Positions 8,090-16,931 of a stretch of 36,208 bases of DNA are shown piece by piece. A model generated the notes under the pieces. The model made no database searches and was not told the DNA's origin. It saw nothing but the letters and a program-made list of their open reading frames with translations. Within the stretch, counting starts at the first letter, position 1; the number at the start of each line of letters is the position of its first letter. Where the stretch lies: NCBI RefSeq assembly GCF_934309415.1, contig NZ_CAKRDI010000031.1, positions 1 through 36,208 of the forward strand, read 5' to 3'. The stretch is from an uncultured Mediterraneibacter sp. (GTDB taxonomy: Bacteria; Bacillota; Clostridia; Lachnospirales; Lachnospiraceae). Both the position numbers and the translations under genes were made by a program.

Positions 8090-9598
8090 ATGTCATTAGT
8101 ATCAAATATTTTTATTTTGTTTGTGGCAGGGAGTGTAGCGATTTATTATATACTGCCACAGAAGGTTCAATGGTGTGGTCTTCTGGTGATGAGCTACATA
8201 TATTATCTTGCGGCAGGTCCAAAATATATTTTGTTTCTTTTGTTTTCAACAATAGTTACATATGTGAGTGGAAGACTTATAGGGAGTCAGATCGGTAAGA
8301 ATAAGAGGAAAGCAAAGAAATTTTTGATTGCAGGCTTGATTCTTAATTTTGGAATGCTTGGTGTGGTGAAATATACGAATTTCATTCTTGAAAATATGAA
8401 TTTGATATTTCATGTGAGTATCCCTGGAATGAAACTATTACTTCCACTTGGAATATCATTCTATACGTTTCAATCGTCCGGATACTTACTGGATGTATAT
8501 TGGAAAAGAGATACAGCAGAAAAGAATCCTTTTCGTTATGCATTGTTTGTATCTTATTTCCCGCAGATTCTGCAGGGACCGATTGGACGACACAGTAAAA
8601 TGGCAGGGCAGTTGTATGAAGGACATAAATTTGAATTAAGTAGATTATGTCGGGGGACACAAAGAATTTTGTGGGGATTTTTTAAGAAGATGGTTCTTGC
8701 TGACTGGTCAGTGGTTTTTGTAGATGCTATTTTTGGAAACCCTGACCAGTATCATGGATTGGCGATATTTGGTGTCTTGTTTTATTCTATTCAATTATAT
8801 GCTGATTTTTCTGGTGGGATGGACATAGTGATTGGAATTTCGGAAATGTTTGGAATAACATTGGATGAAAACTTTAAGCGACCGTTTTTTTCAACATCCA
8901 TTACAGATTTCTGGCATCGCTGGCATATCACATTAGGAACATGGATGAAAGATTATGTGTTTTATCCATTAACGCTTTCAAAATGGATGGGAAAATTCAG
9001 AAAAGCGGCTAAGAAAAAAATGGGGAAGAAGATTGCGGTCAAACTTCCAATCTGTGTGGCGAACCTGATTGTATTTTTTCTGGTCGGGGTCTGGCACGGT
9101 GCAGCATGGAAATACATAGCATATGGTATGTTTAATGGCATAATTATTGCGTTTAGTGGTATGATGGGAGATCAATATAAGAAGTGGAAGAAGTCTTTGC
9201 ATATTACAGGTAAAGAAAACTGGTATCATGTGTTTATGATTTTAAGAACTTTTATATTGGTGAATATCAGCTGGTTTTTTGATTGTTCGGATACAGTTGG
9301 ACAAGCGGTCAAAATGATGAAATATGCAGTGACATCCTTTGAGCCGACACAACTTTTCCTGATTCCGGCAGGCAGAGAAGGAGTTGCATTTACGCCATAT
9401 GCGTTGATGATTCTTCTGGGTGGATGTATAGTTTTGTTTATTGTAAGTGTATTACAGGAACGTGGAATCAAGATTAGAGAGAAAATTTCAGAAAGAAGTT
9501 TTGCGGTTCAATTTATTCTTTATGCAGGACTGTTACTTTCAATTGGATTTTTTGGCTCTACAGCAGCAGTGAGGGGATTTATATATGCACAATTCTAA
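8090..9598 (+). CDS. MBOAT-family membrane O-acyltransferase (first copy)
   Basis: A 502-residue polytopic membrane protein of the MBOAT family (AlgI/DltB/PatA type). The start is ATG 8090, with AAGAGG five bases upstream; an in-frame ATG at 8030 would place the terminator hairpin inside the gene and lacks a good ribosome binding site. The family hallmarks are present: FQSSGYLLDVYW, PQILQGPIGR, DFWHRWHITLGTW (H279) and the catalytic His in VGVWHGAAW (H336). Such proteins pass acyl groups, often acetyl, across the membrane to an extracellular partner. The partner is very likely the overlapping next gene (14-bp overlap), an arrangement typical of polysaccharide O-acetylation pairs. It is probably not DltB, because no dltA/C genes are nearby. 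Confidence 0.9.
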   Translation: MSLVSNIFILFVAGSVAIYYILPQKVQWCGLLVMSYIYYLAAGPKYILFLLFSTIVTYVSGRLIGSQIGKNKRKAKKFLIAGLILNFGMLGVVKYTNFILENMNLIFHVSIPGMKLLLPLGISFYTFQSSGYLLDVYWKRDTAEKNPFRYALFVSYFPQILQGPIGRHSKMAGQLYEGHKFELSRLCRGTQRILWGFFKKMVLADWSVVFVDAIFGNPDQYHGLAIFGVLFYSIQLYADFSGGMDIVIGISEMFGITLDENFKRPFFSTSITDFWHRWHITLGTWMKDYVFYPLTLSKWMGKFRKAAKKKMGKKIAVKLPICVANLIVFFLVGVWHGAAWKYIAYGMFNGIIIAFSGMMGDQYKKWKKSLHITGKENWYHVFMILRTFILVNISWFFDCSDTVGQAVKMMKYAVTSFEPTQLFLIPAGREGVAFTPYALMILLGGCIVLFIVSVLQERGIKIREKISERSFAVQFILYAGLLLSIGFFGSTAAVRGFIYAQF

Positions 9599-10550
9599 AA
9601 GAATAAGAAGAATGATTATAGCAATTGCTTTAATTATAGTAATATTACTTGGACTGGATTATATATTGTATCCATGTACTTTTATGAGAAATGATATTCA
9701 TACAGTGACGACACAGAAACATCAGGACATCTTTATGGGAACTTCTCATGGAAAGATGAATATAGATCCCAAAACAATTTCATCTGTGACAGGAAGGACA
9801 GGACATAACCTTTGTGTTGGAGGAGAATACGGAATTGACGCATATTATTTAGCAAAATTATTGCTTGAGAAGCAGAAACCAGAACGAATCATTTATGAAG
9901 TGGATCCCGGGTACTTTGCGACTCAAAAAGAAGAAGGAAATAATTATTTGCTCTTTTATCATCAGTTTCCAATCTCTGTTTCTAAAGCCGAATATTTTGG
10001 AGATTTGTTGCTGGGTTGTGATTTTCGGAGTGTATTGTTTCCTTGGTATGAGTATTCATTATCCTATGAAATACAATCGATACCAAAAACAGTTTCCAAA
10101 AAGTGGAACAGAGATTACAGTGTGTCAGATTTAAAAAGTGATTCACAGGAATACCATACAGATGGATTTATTGAGCGATATGCGGTAGATACGTCAACGT
10201 TGAAAATGACACAACCAAAACTCTTTTCCGAAGATACAGTTAATGTACAGAGTATGGAATATCTGCAAAAATTAATTAAGTTATGCAGAAAAGAAGGGAT
10301 TGAGTTTGTAGCTGTAACAACCCCAATTCCAGAGGAGACACTGAAAAAATATCAAGAGAGCTATGAAGAGGCATGGAATTATTTTGAAACATTTTTCGGA
10401 AAAGAAAAAGTTCAGTATATAAATTTTAATACGACGTATTATGAGTTATTTCCACATGACATTAATTCTTACACGGATTATGATGGCCATATGAATGGAG
10501 ATTCGGCTAGAAATTATTCGGAAATACTTGCATATTTTTTAAGAAAATAG
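9585..10550 (+). CDS. SGNH-type acyltransferase partner, membrane-anchored
   Basis: A 321-residue protein with one N-terminal membrane segment (IIAIALIIVILLGLDYILY) and an extracytoplasmic domain. The block FMGTSHGKMNIDP carries a candidate nucleophile S54, and the late DYDGHMN motif gives D300 and H302, together fitting an SGNH/GDSL-like triad. It starts inside the end of the MBOAT gene and is therefore translationally coupled. By analogy with AlgI/AlgJ or PatA/PatB systems it would take the acyl group from the MBOAT protein and transfer it to a surface glycan. The exact acceptor is unknown. A strong terminator follows about 90 bp downstream. Confidence 0.75.
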   Translation: MHNSKRIRRMIIAIALIIVILLGLDYILYPCTFMRNDIHTVTTQKHQDIFMGTSHGKMNIDPKTISSVTGRTGHNLCVGGEYGIDAYYLAKLLLEKQKPERIIYEVDPGYFATQKEEGNNYLLFYHQFPISVSKAEYFGDLLLGCDFRSVLFPWYEYSLSYEIQSIPKTVSKKWNRDYSVSDLKSDSQEYHTDGFIERYAVDTSTLKMTQPKLFSEDTVNVQSMEYLQKLIKLCRKEGIEFVAVTTPIPEETLKKYQESYEEAWNYFETFFGKEKVQYINFNTTYYELFPHDINSYTDYDGHMNGDSARNYSEILAYFLRK

Positions 10551-10636
10551 CATGCGAAAGCAAATATCATATAGTCAGATCGGAAAGTAGAGAGGCATTA
10601 GACGATACGTTGGTATATCAACGATAAAATGATTGG

Positions 10637-10676
10637 CAGATCTTATGAATTTAAAGACATTCATAAGATCTGTTTT
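10637..10676 (+). terminator. Intrinsic terminator after the first MBOAT pair
   Basis: CAGATCTTATGAAT (10637-10650) pairs perfectly over 14 bp with ATTCATAAGATCTG (10659-10672) around an 8-base loop, followed by TTTT. A smaller CGTTG/CAACG hairpin (10608-10623) lies just upstream. Confidence 0.85.
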
Positions 10677-10704
10677 AAATTTAAGAAAAGTGTGATAAAA
10701 AGAT

Positions 10705-10730
10705 GTACAAAATAGGTACAAAATAGGTAC
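10705..10730. repeat. 11-bp tandem direct repeat upstream of the polymer operon promoter
   Basis: GTACAAAATAG occurs twice back to back (10705-10715, 10716-10726) and is followed by GTAC (10727-10730). The unit length is close to one helical turn, and the array ends 14 bp before the -35 box, a good position for a protein binding site. Confidence 0.7.
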
Positions 10731-10744
10731 TTCCAAATGAATGC

Positions 10745-10773
10745 TTGTAAAATGAAGTGAAATTTGTTATTAT
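10745..10773 (+). promoter_or_regulatory. Promoter of the glycopolymer operon
   Basis: TTGTAA (10745-10750) and TATTAT (10768-10773) are spaced by 17 bp, about 50 bp before the first gene. No later terminator or promoter is obvious until 24088, so this probably transcribes about 13 kb. Confidence 0.6.
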
Positions 10774-10822
10774 ATAACTGTATGTAAAAAAATTGTAACA
10801 TTTAAAAAAAGAGGATATGAAG

Positions 10823-12763
10823 ATGAAAAAGTTTTTTGATTTGCACAATTCTAGAAATCGTATGATTTTATTATGCTGTGTTGATATACTTACGATGATT
10901 GTGCACCCGTTCTTATCATTGATCTTTCGATATGAATTTAAATATGCATGGGTACCATTAGAGTACATTCACAGTATTAAATCATATATGGTAATTAATA
11001 TTGTGACTACTTTGGTGATTTTTCTGCTTTTAAATTTGTATAACAGTGTATGGACATTCGCTGGATTAAGGGAGTTGACTCTGATAGGAACAGCATGTTT
11101 CCTGTCGACAATTTGCCAGGCATTTGGAATGCAGATCCTGGTGCTTCCAGTGCCTAGAAGCTATCATATTTTTTATTTCTTTTTATTGCTTTGTACGACA
11201 GTACTTACCAGATTCTCCTATCGAATTTTCTGGGTGTTGAAAAGCGGATTGCGAAAACCGGAAGGACATGTTTATCATACCTTGGTAATTGGAGCAGGTG
11301 AAGCAGGAAGTATGATTATTCAGGAGCTGAAGTATAGTGCGCATTTGAATAGCAAAGTGGTTGGAGTTATTGACGACAATCCACATAAAAAAGGAAAGCT
11401 GATTCATGGTGTTCGTATTATCGGAGGAAGAGAGTGCATCCTGGATGCAGCGAAGAAATACGATGTCGATGAAATTATTCTGGCAATTCCATCCGCTTCG
11501 CCAAAGGTGACAAGAGATATTCTTAAAATTTGTAATCAGACAACCTGTAAGTTGAAAATTTTGCCAGGTATGTATCAGTTGATCACAGAAGATGTGAGCG
11601 TATCAAAATTAAGAGATGTTTCTATTGAAGATCTTCTCGGCAGAGATCCAATCAAAGTTGATCTGGAAAGTGTCCGTGGATTTATTGAAGGAAAATGCAT
11701 TATGGTAACTGGCGGAGGTGGTTCGATCGGAAGTGAGCTTTGTCGTCAAATTGCAAAATATAAACCATCAAGACTGATCATCTTTGATATTTATGAGAAC
11801 AATGCATATGATATTCAGCAGGAATTAAAACTAAATCATCCAGAATTGAATTTAACAGTTCTGATAGGATCTGTCAGAAATACGAGTCGTATTGAATCTG
11901 TAATGAATACTTACAGACCAGATGTGGTTTATCATGCGGCAGCACATAAACATGTACCGCTTATGGAAGACAGTCCGAATGAAGCAATTAAGAATAATGT
12001 ATTCGGAACATATAAGACAGCGAGAGCAGCAGACAAATTTGGTGTGAAGAGATTTGTTCTGATTTCAACAGATAAGGCGGTTAATCCAACAAATATCATG
12101 GGTGCCTCCAAAAGAATGTGTGAGATGATTATTCAGACATTTAACAGATATTCTAAGACAGAATATGTAGCAGTACGTTTTGGAAATGTCCTTGGAAGTA
12201 ATGGAAGTGTAATCCCATTGTTTAAACGCCAGATGGCTGCTGGAGGACCACTTACAGTTACACATCCAGACATTATCCGCTACTTCATGACAATTCCGGA
12301 AGCTGTATCACTTGTTCTGGAGGCAGGTGCCTTTGCAAAGGGTGGAGAAATCTTTGTCCTGGATATGGGAGAACCGGTGAAAATCGCAGATCTGGCCAAG
12401 AACCTGATCCGGCTGTCCGGTTATACACTTGGTGTGGATATGGACATCAAGTATACAGGACTGCGCCCGGGTGAAAAGTTATACGAAGAACTTCTTGTAA
12501 AAGAAGAAGGAATTCAGAAAACAGAGAACAATCTGATCTATATTGGAAAACCACTTGAATTTAATGAAGTACATTTCTTGAGCGGATTGCGCGAACTTGA
12601 AGAAGCAGCTATGAATGAAAGTCTGAATGTAAAGCAGATTGTTTCAGAAATTGTCCCGACTTATCATATCAGACAGGAAGATTTGAAACGTGACGAAGCA
12701 GTTAATAAGGAATTACGTGAACTTGGAAAAATCAGTCATGAGAAACCTGTAATGGAGGATTAA
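10823..12763 (+). CDS. Membrane nucleotide-sugar 4,6-dehydratase (CapD/WbpM/PglF type)
   Basis: A 646-residue protein. ATG 10823 (MKKFFDL) is preferred over ATG 10817 because AAAGAGG (10808-10814) is then about 8 bases away. Four N-terminal membrane segments (about residues 10-125) precede two Rossmann domains: VIGAGEAGSMI near 155 and the catalytic VTGGGGSIGSEL near 293. The extended-SDR triad has Met in place of the usual Tyr: S415 (ISTDKA), M426 and K430 (MGASK), as known for the large FlaA1-like dehydratases. The reaction is expected to be UDP-GlcNAc (or GalNAc) to the 4-keto-6-deoxy sugar. The next gene (4 bp away) is the matching aminotransferase. First gene of the operon. Confidence 0.92.
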   Translation: MKKFFDLHNSRNRMILLCCVDILTMIVHPFLSLIFRYEFKYAWVPLEYIHSIKSYMVINIVTTLVIFLLLNLYNSVWTFAGLRELTLIGTACFLSTICQAFGMQILVLPVPRSYHIFYFFLLLCTTVLTRFSYRIFWVLKSGLRKPEGHVYHTLVIGAGEAGSMIIQELKYSAHLNSKVVGVIDDNPHKKGKLIHGVRIIGGRECILDAAKKYDVDEIILAIPSASPKVTRDILKICNQTTCKLKILPGMYQLITEDVSVSKLRDVSIEDLLGRDPIKVDLESVRGFIEGKCIMVTGGGGSIGSELCRQIAKYKPSRLIIFDIYENNAYDIQQELKLNHPELNLTVLIGSVRNTSRIESVMNTYRPDVVYHAAAHKHVPLMEDSPNEAIKNNVFGTYKTARAADKFGVKRFVLISTDKAVNPTNIMGASKRMCEMIIQTFNRYSKTEYVAVRFGNVLGSNGSVIPLFKRQMAAGGPLTVTHPDIIRYFMTIPEAVSLVLEAGAFAKGGEIFVLDMGEPVKIADLAKNLIRLSGYTLGVDMDIKYTGLRPGEKLYEELLVKEEGIQKTENNLIYIGKPLEFNEVHFLSGLRELEEAAMNESLNVKQIVSEIVPTYHIRQEDLKRDEAVNKELRELGKISHEKPVMED

Positions 12764-12767
12764 AATA

Positions 12768-13967
12768 ATGGAAAACAGACATATTGCATTTTCCCCACCA
12801 GATATTACTGAGGAAGAAATAACAGAAGTAGTTGATACACTGAAAAGCGGATGGATCACAACAGGACCAAAAACAAAGAAATTTGAACAGAAACTGGCAG
12901 AGTATATTGGTACAAACAAGGTCGTATGCCTGAATTCTGCTACTGCCTGCGCAGAAATGATTTTGCGAGTGCTTGGCATTGGTGAAGGTGATGAAGTTAT
13001 TACAACGGCTTATACGTATACAGCAACGGCGAGTGTGATCGCACATGTTGGTGCGAAAATTGTCATGGTTGATGTGAACAAAGACTCCTATCAGATGAAT
13101 ATGAATCAGGTAGAAGCGGCTGTGACAGAGAAGACAAAGGCAATTATCATGGTTGATCTTGGCGGCAGAATCTGTGATTACACAAGAGCATTTGAGATCG
13201 CAGAAGAGAAGAAATCAATGTTCCATCCGAAATCAGAGATTCAGAAGAAGATGGGACGAATTGCAATTATGGCTGATGGTGCTCATGCAATGGGTGCAGT
13301 ACAGAATGGAAAAAGATGTGGAGCAATTGCAGATTTTACAAGTTTTTCTTTTCATGCTGTGAAAAATCTGACAACTGCAGAAGGTGGAGCTGCTACCTGG
13401 AGGGATATCGAAGGAGTAGACAACGAGGCACTTTATAAGCAGTTTATGCTATTATCCTTACATGGACAGTCTAAAGATGCTCTTGCCAAGACACAGCTTG
13501 GAGCATGGGAATATGATATTGTCGCTCCATACTTTAAGTGTAACATGACGGATATCATGGCTGCTCTTGGACTGGCACAGTTGAGACGTTATCCGGAGCT
13601 TCTTAAGAGAAGAAGGACTATTATTGAGAGATATAATGAAGCATTTAAGAATGAAAATGTCACGGTTCTGGAACACTATACTGAAACAGAGCAGTCCAGT
13701 GGTCACCTGTATCTTGTCAGGGTGAATGGAAAGACTAGAGAAGAGTGCAACCAGATTATTGAAAAGATGGCAGAAAAAGGGATTGCTACAAATGTGCACT
13801 ACAAGCCTTTGCCACTTCTGACAGCGTATAAAGATCTTGGATTTGATATCCAAAATTATCCGAACGCTTATCATATGTTTGAGAATGAGATTACATTACC
13901 ACTTCATACTAAATTGTCAGATGAAGATGTGGAGTATATTATTACTTCATTTAAGGAATGTTTATAA
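12768..13967 (+). CDS. DegT/DnrJ/EryC1 aminotransferase for a 4-amino-4,6-dideoxy sugar
   Basis: A 399-residue PLP enzyme of the DegT/DnrJ/EryC1/StrS fold, full length. The PLP lysine is K199 in SFHAVKNLTTAEGG. The N-terminal DITEEEITEVVDTLKSGWIT and the central ADGAHAMGA segments are typical. It should transaminate the 4-keto product of the preceding dehydratase, giving UDP-4-amino-4,6-dideoxy-N-acetylhexosamine (bacillosamine precursor or AAT-galactose; stereochemistry cannot be read from sequence). GGAGG lies 10 bases before the ATG, overlapping the previous gene's end. No N-acetyltransferase of the PglD type follows, so the amino group may stay free, as in pneumococcal AATGal. Confidence 0.93.
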   Translation: MENRHIAFSPPDITEEEITEVVDTLKSGWITTGPKTKKFEQKLAEYIGTNKVVCLNSATACAEMILRVLGIGEGDEVITTAYTYTATASVIAHVGAKIVMVDVNKDSYQMNMNQVEAAVTEKTKAIIMVDLGGRICDYTRAFEIAEEKKSMFHPKSEIQKKMGRIAIMADGAHAMGAVQNGKRCGAIADFTSFSFHAVKNLTTAEGGAATWRDIEGVDNEALYKQFMLLSLHGQSKDALAKTQLGAWEYDIVAPYFKCNMTDIMAALGLAQLRRYPELLKRRRTIIERYNEAFKNENVTVLEHYTETEQSSGHLYLVRVNGKTREECNQIIEKMAEKGIATNVHYKPLPLLTAYKDLGFDIQNYPNAYHMFENEITLPLHTKLSDEDVEYIITSFKECL

Positions 13968-14022
13968 TTGTTTTGTGTAATAGATTAACGAGTGAATAAG
14001 AAAGCTTGAAAAGGATGAATTT

Positions 14023-14703
14023 ATGAAAAAATGGGATGAATTACCAATAGCAATGCAGAATGAAAAAGTGAGATATTATTATGATATCTTGCAGAAACAT
14101 GAAACAGAACTGAAAATCAAGAGACTCTTTGATGTTGTTTGTTCTTTCGTGATGATTGTAATTTTATCACCAATCCTTGTTCTTCTGAGCATTATGATCA
14201 AGCTGGATTCGAAGGGACCTGTTTTGTTTAAACAGGTCCGTGTAACTACTTACGGAAGAAAATTTAAAATCTGGAAATTTAGAACGATGGTCAATCATGC
14301 AGATAAACTGGGAACGCAGGTTACAACTAAAGGAGATGCGCGCATTACAAGAATGGGACATCTGCTTAGAAAGGTTCGTCTGGATGAGTTACCGCAGTTG
14401 TTTAATGTCTTAAAGGGAGATATGACTTTTGTTGGAACAAGACCAGAAGTGCCAAAATATGTGGCACATTATACAGAAGAGATGATGGCTACTTTTCTGC
14501 TTCCAGCAGGTGTTACTTCGCGAACAAGCATTGAATATAAGGATGAAGACAGCTTACTTGAAAATGCAGAAAATGCAGATGAAGTATATATAAAAGAAGT
14601 ATTGCCTGCAAAGATGGTGTATAATTTAAGAGAAATTGAAAAGTTCAGTTTCATGAGAGATATTTGTACCATGATAAAGACAGTGATTGCAGTAACTAAG
14701 TGA
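14023..14703 (+). CDS. Polyprenyl-phosphate sugar-1-phosphate transferase (PglC-like)
   Basis: A 226-residue small monotopic phosphoglycosyl transferase (bacterial sugar transferase family). One N-terminal re-entrant membrane helix (VVCSFVMIVILSPILVLLSI) is followed by the conserved GPVLFKQVR and FKIWKFRTM blocks, the catalytic Asp-Glu dyad D121-E122 in RLDELPQ, and GDMTFVGTRPEVP. It lacks the extra N-terminal helices of WbaP/WcaJ, so it matches PglC. It would load the first sugar phosphate, probably the amino-dideoxy sugar made by the two preceding genes, onto undecaprenyl phosphate at the cytoplasmic face. Ribosome binding site AAAGGA precedes the ATG. Confidence 0.93.
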   Translation: MKKWDELPIAMQNEKVRYYYDILQKHETELKIKRLFDVVCSFVMIVILSPILVLLSIMIKLDSKGPVLFKQVRVTTYGRKFKIWKFRTMVNHADKLGTQVTTKGDARITRMGHLLRKVRLDELPQLFNVLKGDMTFVGTRPEVPKYVAHYTEEMMATFLLPAGVTSRTSIEYKDEDSLLENAENADEVYIKEVLPAKMVYNLREIEKFSFMRDICTMIKTVIAVTK

Positions 14704-14722
14704 TGAAGTAGAGGAATTTAGA

Positions 14723-15730
14723 ATGATAGTATCGGTTTGTGTTGTTGCATACAACGAAGAAAAGGTTTTGGGAAATCTTTTGAATGATATCAAGGCACAG
14801 GATTATGAACATTCCAAAATAGAAGTTGTACTGATAGACAGTATGTCTACAGATCATACGAAAGATATTATGAGGGATTTTCAGCGGCAGACGTCTGCTG
14901 ATTTTAAGAAAATTCAAGTATTAGAGAATTTGAAAAAAAAGCAGGCTTCCGGTTGGAATGTTGCAATTCAAAATTTTTCCGGAGATGTAATGATTCGTGT
15001 GGATGCACATGCATCGATTCCCCCTGAATTCGTGAGAAAGAACGTAGAGATTCTCGAATCGGGGGAAATGGTTTCTGGTGGACCAAGACCAAATATGATT
15101 GATGAGAGTACACCGTGGAAAGAAACCTTGCTTCTGGCAGAACAGTCTATGTTTGGAAGCAGTATGGCTTCTTATCGGAGAAGTCAGAAAAAACAATATG
15201 TCAAATCTCTGTTTCATGGCGCATATCGTAGAGAAGTACTGGAGAAAGTAAATGGGTTCGATGAACAGTTGGGAAGAACTGAAGATAATGAATTCCATTA
15301 TAGAATTCGACAGGCAGGTTATCAGATTTGTTATTCACCGGAAATTATATCATACCAGCATGCCAGAAGTACACTTCCGGGTATGCTAAAACAGAAATAT
15401 GGAAACGGATACTGGGTAGCTTTGACATTGAAAGCATGTCCTGGATGTCTGGCAATTTATCATTTTGTTCCGTTTGCGTTTATCGGAGGCATTATAGTAA
15501 CTTCTGTACTTGCAGCTTGTCATCACTCACTTCTTGCAAAGATGATGTGGGGAGCGTACAGTTGTCTGGCGGTTGTTATGTCATTAATGGCTGTCAAGGG
15601 AAAGAAGAAGTATTGGCAGGAATTGCTGCTTCCGTTTTTATTCTTTTTATTGCATGTTAGTTATGGAATTGGAAGTCTGGTTGGATTTTTAAAACTTCCA
15701 TTCTGGAAGTACAAGAAGTGCGAGAGGTAG
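14723..15730 (+). CDS. Family 2 glycosyltransferase with C-terminal membrane segments
   Basis: A 335-residue GT-A fold enzyme resembling ExoA of succinoglycan synthesis. The start SVCVVAYNEEKVLGNLL and the DSMSTDHT block bind the nucleotide sugar, VRVDAHAS carries the metal-binding DxD-like motif, and GRTEDNEFHYRIRQAG is the acceptor/ED motif. The last 80 residues contain three hydrophobic segments, so the enzyme is membrane-attached. It probably adds the second sugar of the lipid-linked repeat. The donor cannot be predicted. It lies 19 bp after the phosphoglycosyl transferase, in the same operon. Confidence 0.9.
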   Translation: MIVSVCVVAYNEEKVLGNLLNDIKAQDYEHSKIEVVLIDSMSTDHTKDIMRDFQRQTSADFKKIQVLENLKKKQASGWNVAIQNFSGDVMIRVDAHASIPPEFVRKNVEILESGEMVSGGPRPNMIDESTPWKETLLLAEQSMFGSSMASYRRSQKKQYVKSLFHGAYRREVLEKVNGFDEQLGRTEDNEFHYRIRQAGYQICYSPEIISYQHARSTLPGMLKQKYGNGYWVALTLKACPGCLAIYHFVPFAFIGGIIVTSVLAACHHSLLAKMMWGAYSCLAVVMSLMAVKGKKKYWQELLLPFLFFLLHVSYGIGSLVGFLKLPFWKYKKCER

Positions 15731-15733
15731 GAA

Positions 15734-16930
15734 ATGGGTGATTTAAGAGAAAAATTGGATCGTGTAAATATTAAGGATCTTCTTGCAATACCGCAGTTTA
15801 TTTGTGCAATTCCTTTTGCAACTTTACTGAAAAGAAAAAGAAAAGATATGTGGCTGATTTGTGAAGATTATAATGAGGCACGAGATAATGGATATTGGTT
15901 GTACCGCTATATCAGACAAAATCATAAAGAGCAAGATGTTGTATATGCAATCAATAAGAAATCAGTAGATTATAAAAAGGTTGTCGGATTAGGTGAGGTG
16001 ATTCAGTATGGAAGCTTTAAACACTGGATTTACTATTTGGCTGCGAGCAAAAATATTAGTTCTCAAAAGGGAGGAAAACCGAATGCTGCAGTATGTTATT
16101 TGTTGGAAGTATACGGAATTTTAAAAAATAAGAGAGCATTTCTTCAACATGGAGTAATCTGTAGTGATATGCCGTGGTGTTATTATAAGAATACAAAAAT
16201 GAGACTATTCGTATGTGGCGCCCAGAAGGAATATGAATTTATCCGGGATACTTATGGATATCCAAAGAACTATGTGAAATATCTTGGCTTGACCAGATTT
16301 GATGGACTGCATGATTTCAAAGTAAAGGAGAATCAGATCCTTGTTATGCCTTCCTGGAGAGAGTGGATTGCAACTCCTACATCTAAATCCAAGAATTTTG
16401 ATGATGTAAGTGATTTTAAAAAGACAGAATATTATCAGCAGTGGAATAATTTCCTGAACAGTGAAAAAATTAAGGAAACGCTGGAAAAACATGACCTTCA
16501 GATGATTTTTTATCCGCATCGGAATATGCAGAAATATCTGAAGGAATTCCATCCAAAATCCGACAGAATCACAATTGCAGACTGGAGAAAGTACGACGTG
16601 CAGGGACTCCTGAAAGAATCAGCCTTTCTGATTACAGATTTATCCAGTATATTTATGGATTTCGGCTATATGAGAAAGCCGATGTTATATTTCCAGTTCG
16701 ATATGAAGAAATTCAGAGAAGGACAGTATCAGCAGGGATATTTTGAATACAAGAGAGACGGATTTGGGCCTGTATGTGAGAAATTGGAAGAAGTTGAGCA
16801 GGAATTAGAAAAGGCGGCTGTTAACCAGCTTCAGAATGATGTGGAGTATCTGAGAAGGGAAGAAGCATTTTTTCCATTATGGGATTCAGATAATTGCAAG
16901 AGAAATTATGAGGCTATAAAGGAAATCTGA
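15734..16930 (+). CDS. CDP-glycerol/ribitol glycerophosphotransferase family protein (TagB/TagF/TarL-like)
   Basis: A 398-residue protein of the CDP-glycerol:poly(glycerophosphate) glycerophosphotransferase family. Typical blocks are the early WLICEDYNEARDNGYWLYRY, the AFLQHGVI His motif, VMPSWREW, IFYPHRNMQKYL, and the late LITDLSSIFMDFGY with FDMKKFREGQYQ. It transfers a polyol phosphate from a CDP-activated precursor to the lipid-linked glycan. This makes the polymer teichoic-acid-like rather than a plain capsule. No TagD/TarI/TarJ enzyme for the CDP-polyol is in the window. The ribosome binding site overlaps the end of the preceding gene, indicating tight coupling. Confidence 0.9.
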   Translation: MGDLREKLDRVNIKDLLAIPQFICAIPFATLLKRKRKDMWLICEDYNEARDNGYWLYRYIRQNHKEQDVVYAINKKSVDYKKVVGLGEVIQYGSFKHWIYYLAASKNISSQKGGKPNAAVCYLLEVYGILKNKRAFLQHGVICSDMPWCYYKNTKMRLFVCGAQKEYEFIRDTYGYPKNYVKYLGLTRFDGLHDFKVKENQILVMPSWREWIATPTSKSKNFDDVSDFKKTEYYQQWNNFLNSEKIKETLEKHDLQMIFYPHRNMQKYLKEFHPKSDRITIADWRKYDVQGLLKESAFLITDLSSIFMDFGYMRKPMLYFQFDMKKFREGQYQQGYFEYKRDGFGPVCEKLEEVEQELEKAAVNQLQNDVEYLRREEAFFPLWDSDNCKRNYEAIKEI

Positions 16931-16931
16931 T

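Noticed and set aside
8090..9598. Identification as DltB (D-alanylation)
   Set aside because: No dltA, dltC or dltD gene is adjacent; the overlapping partner is an SGNH-type protein with different motifs.
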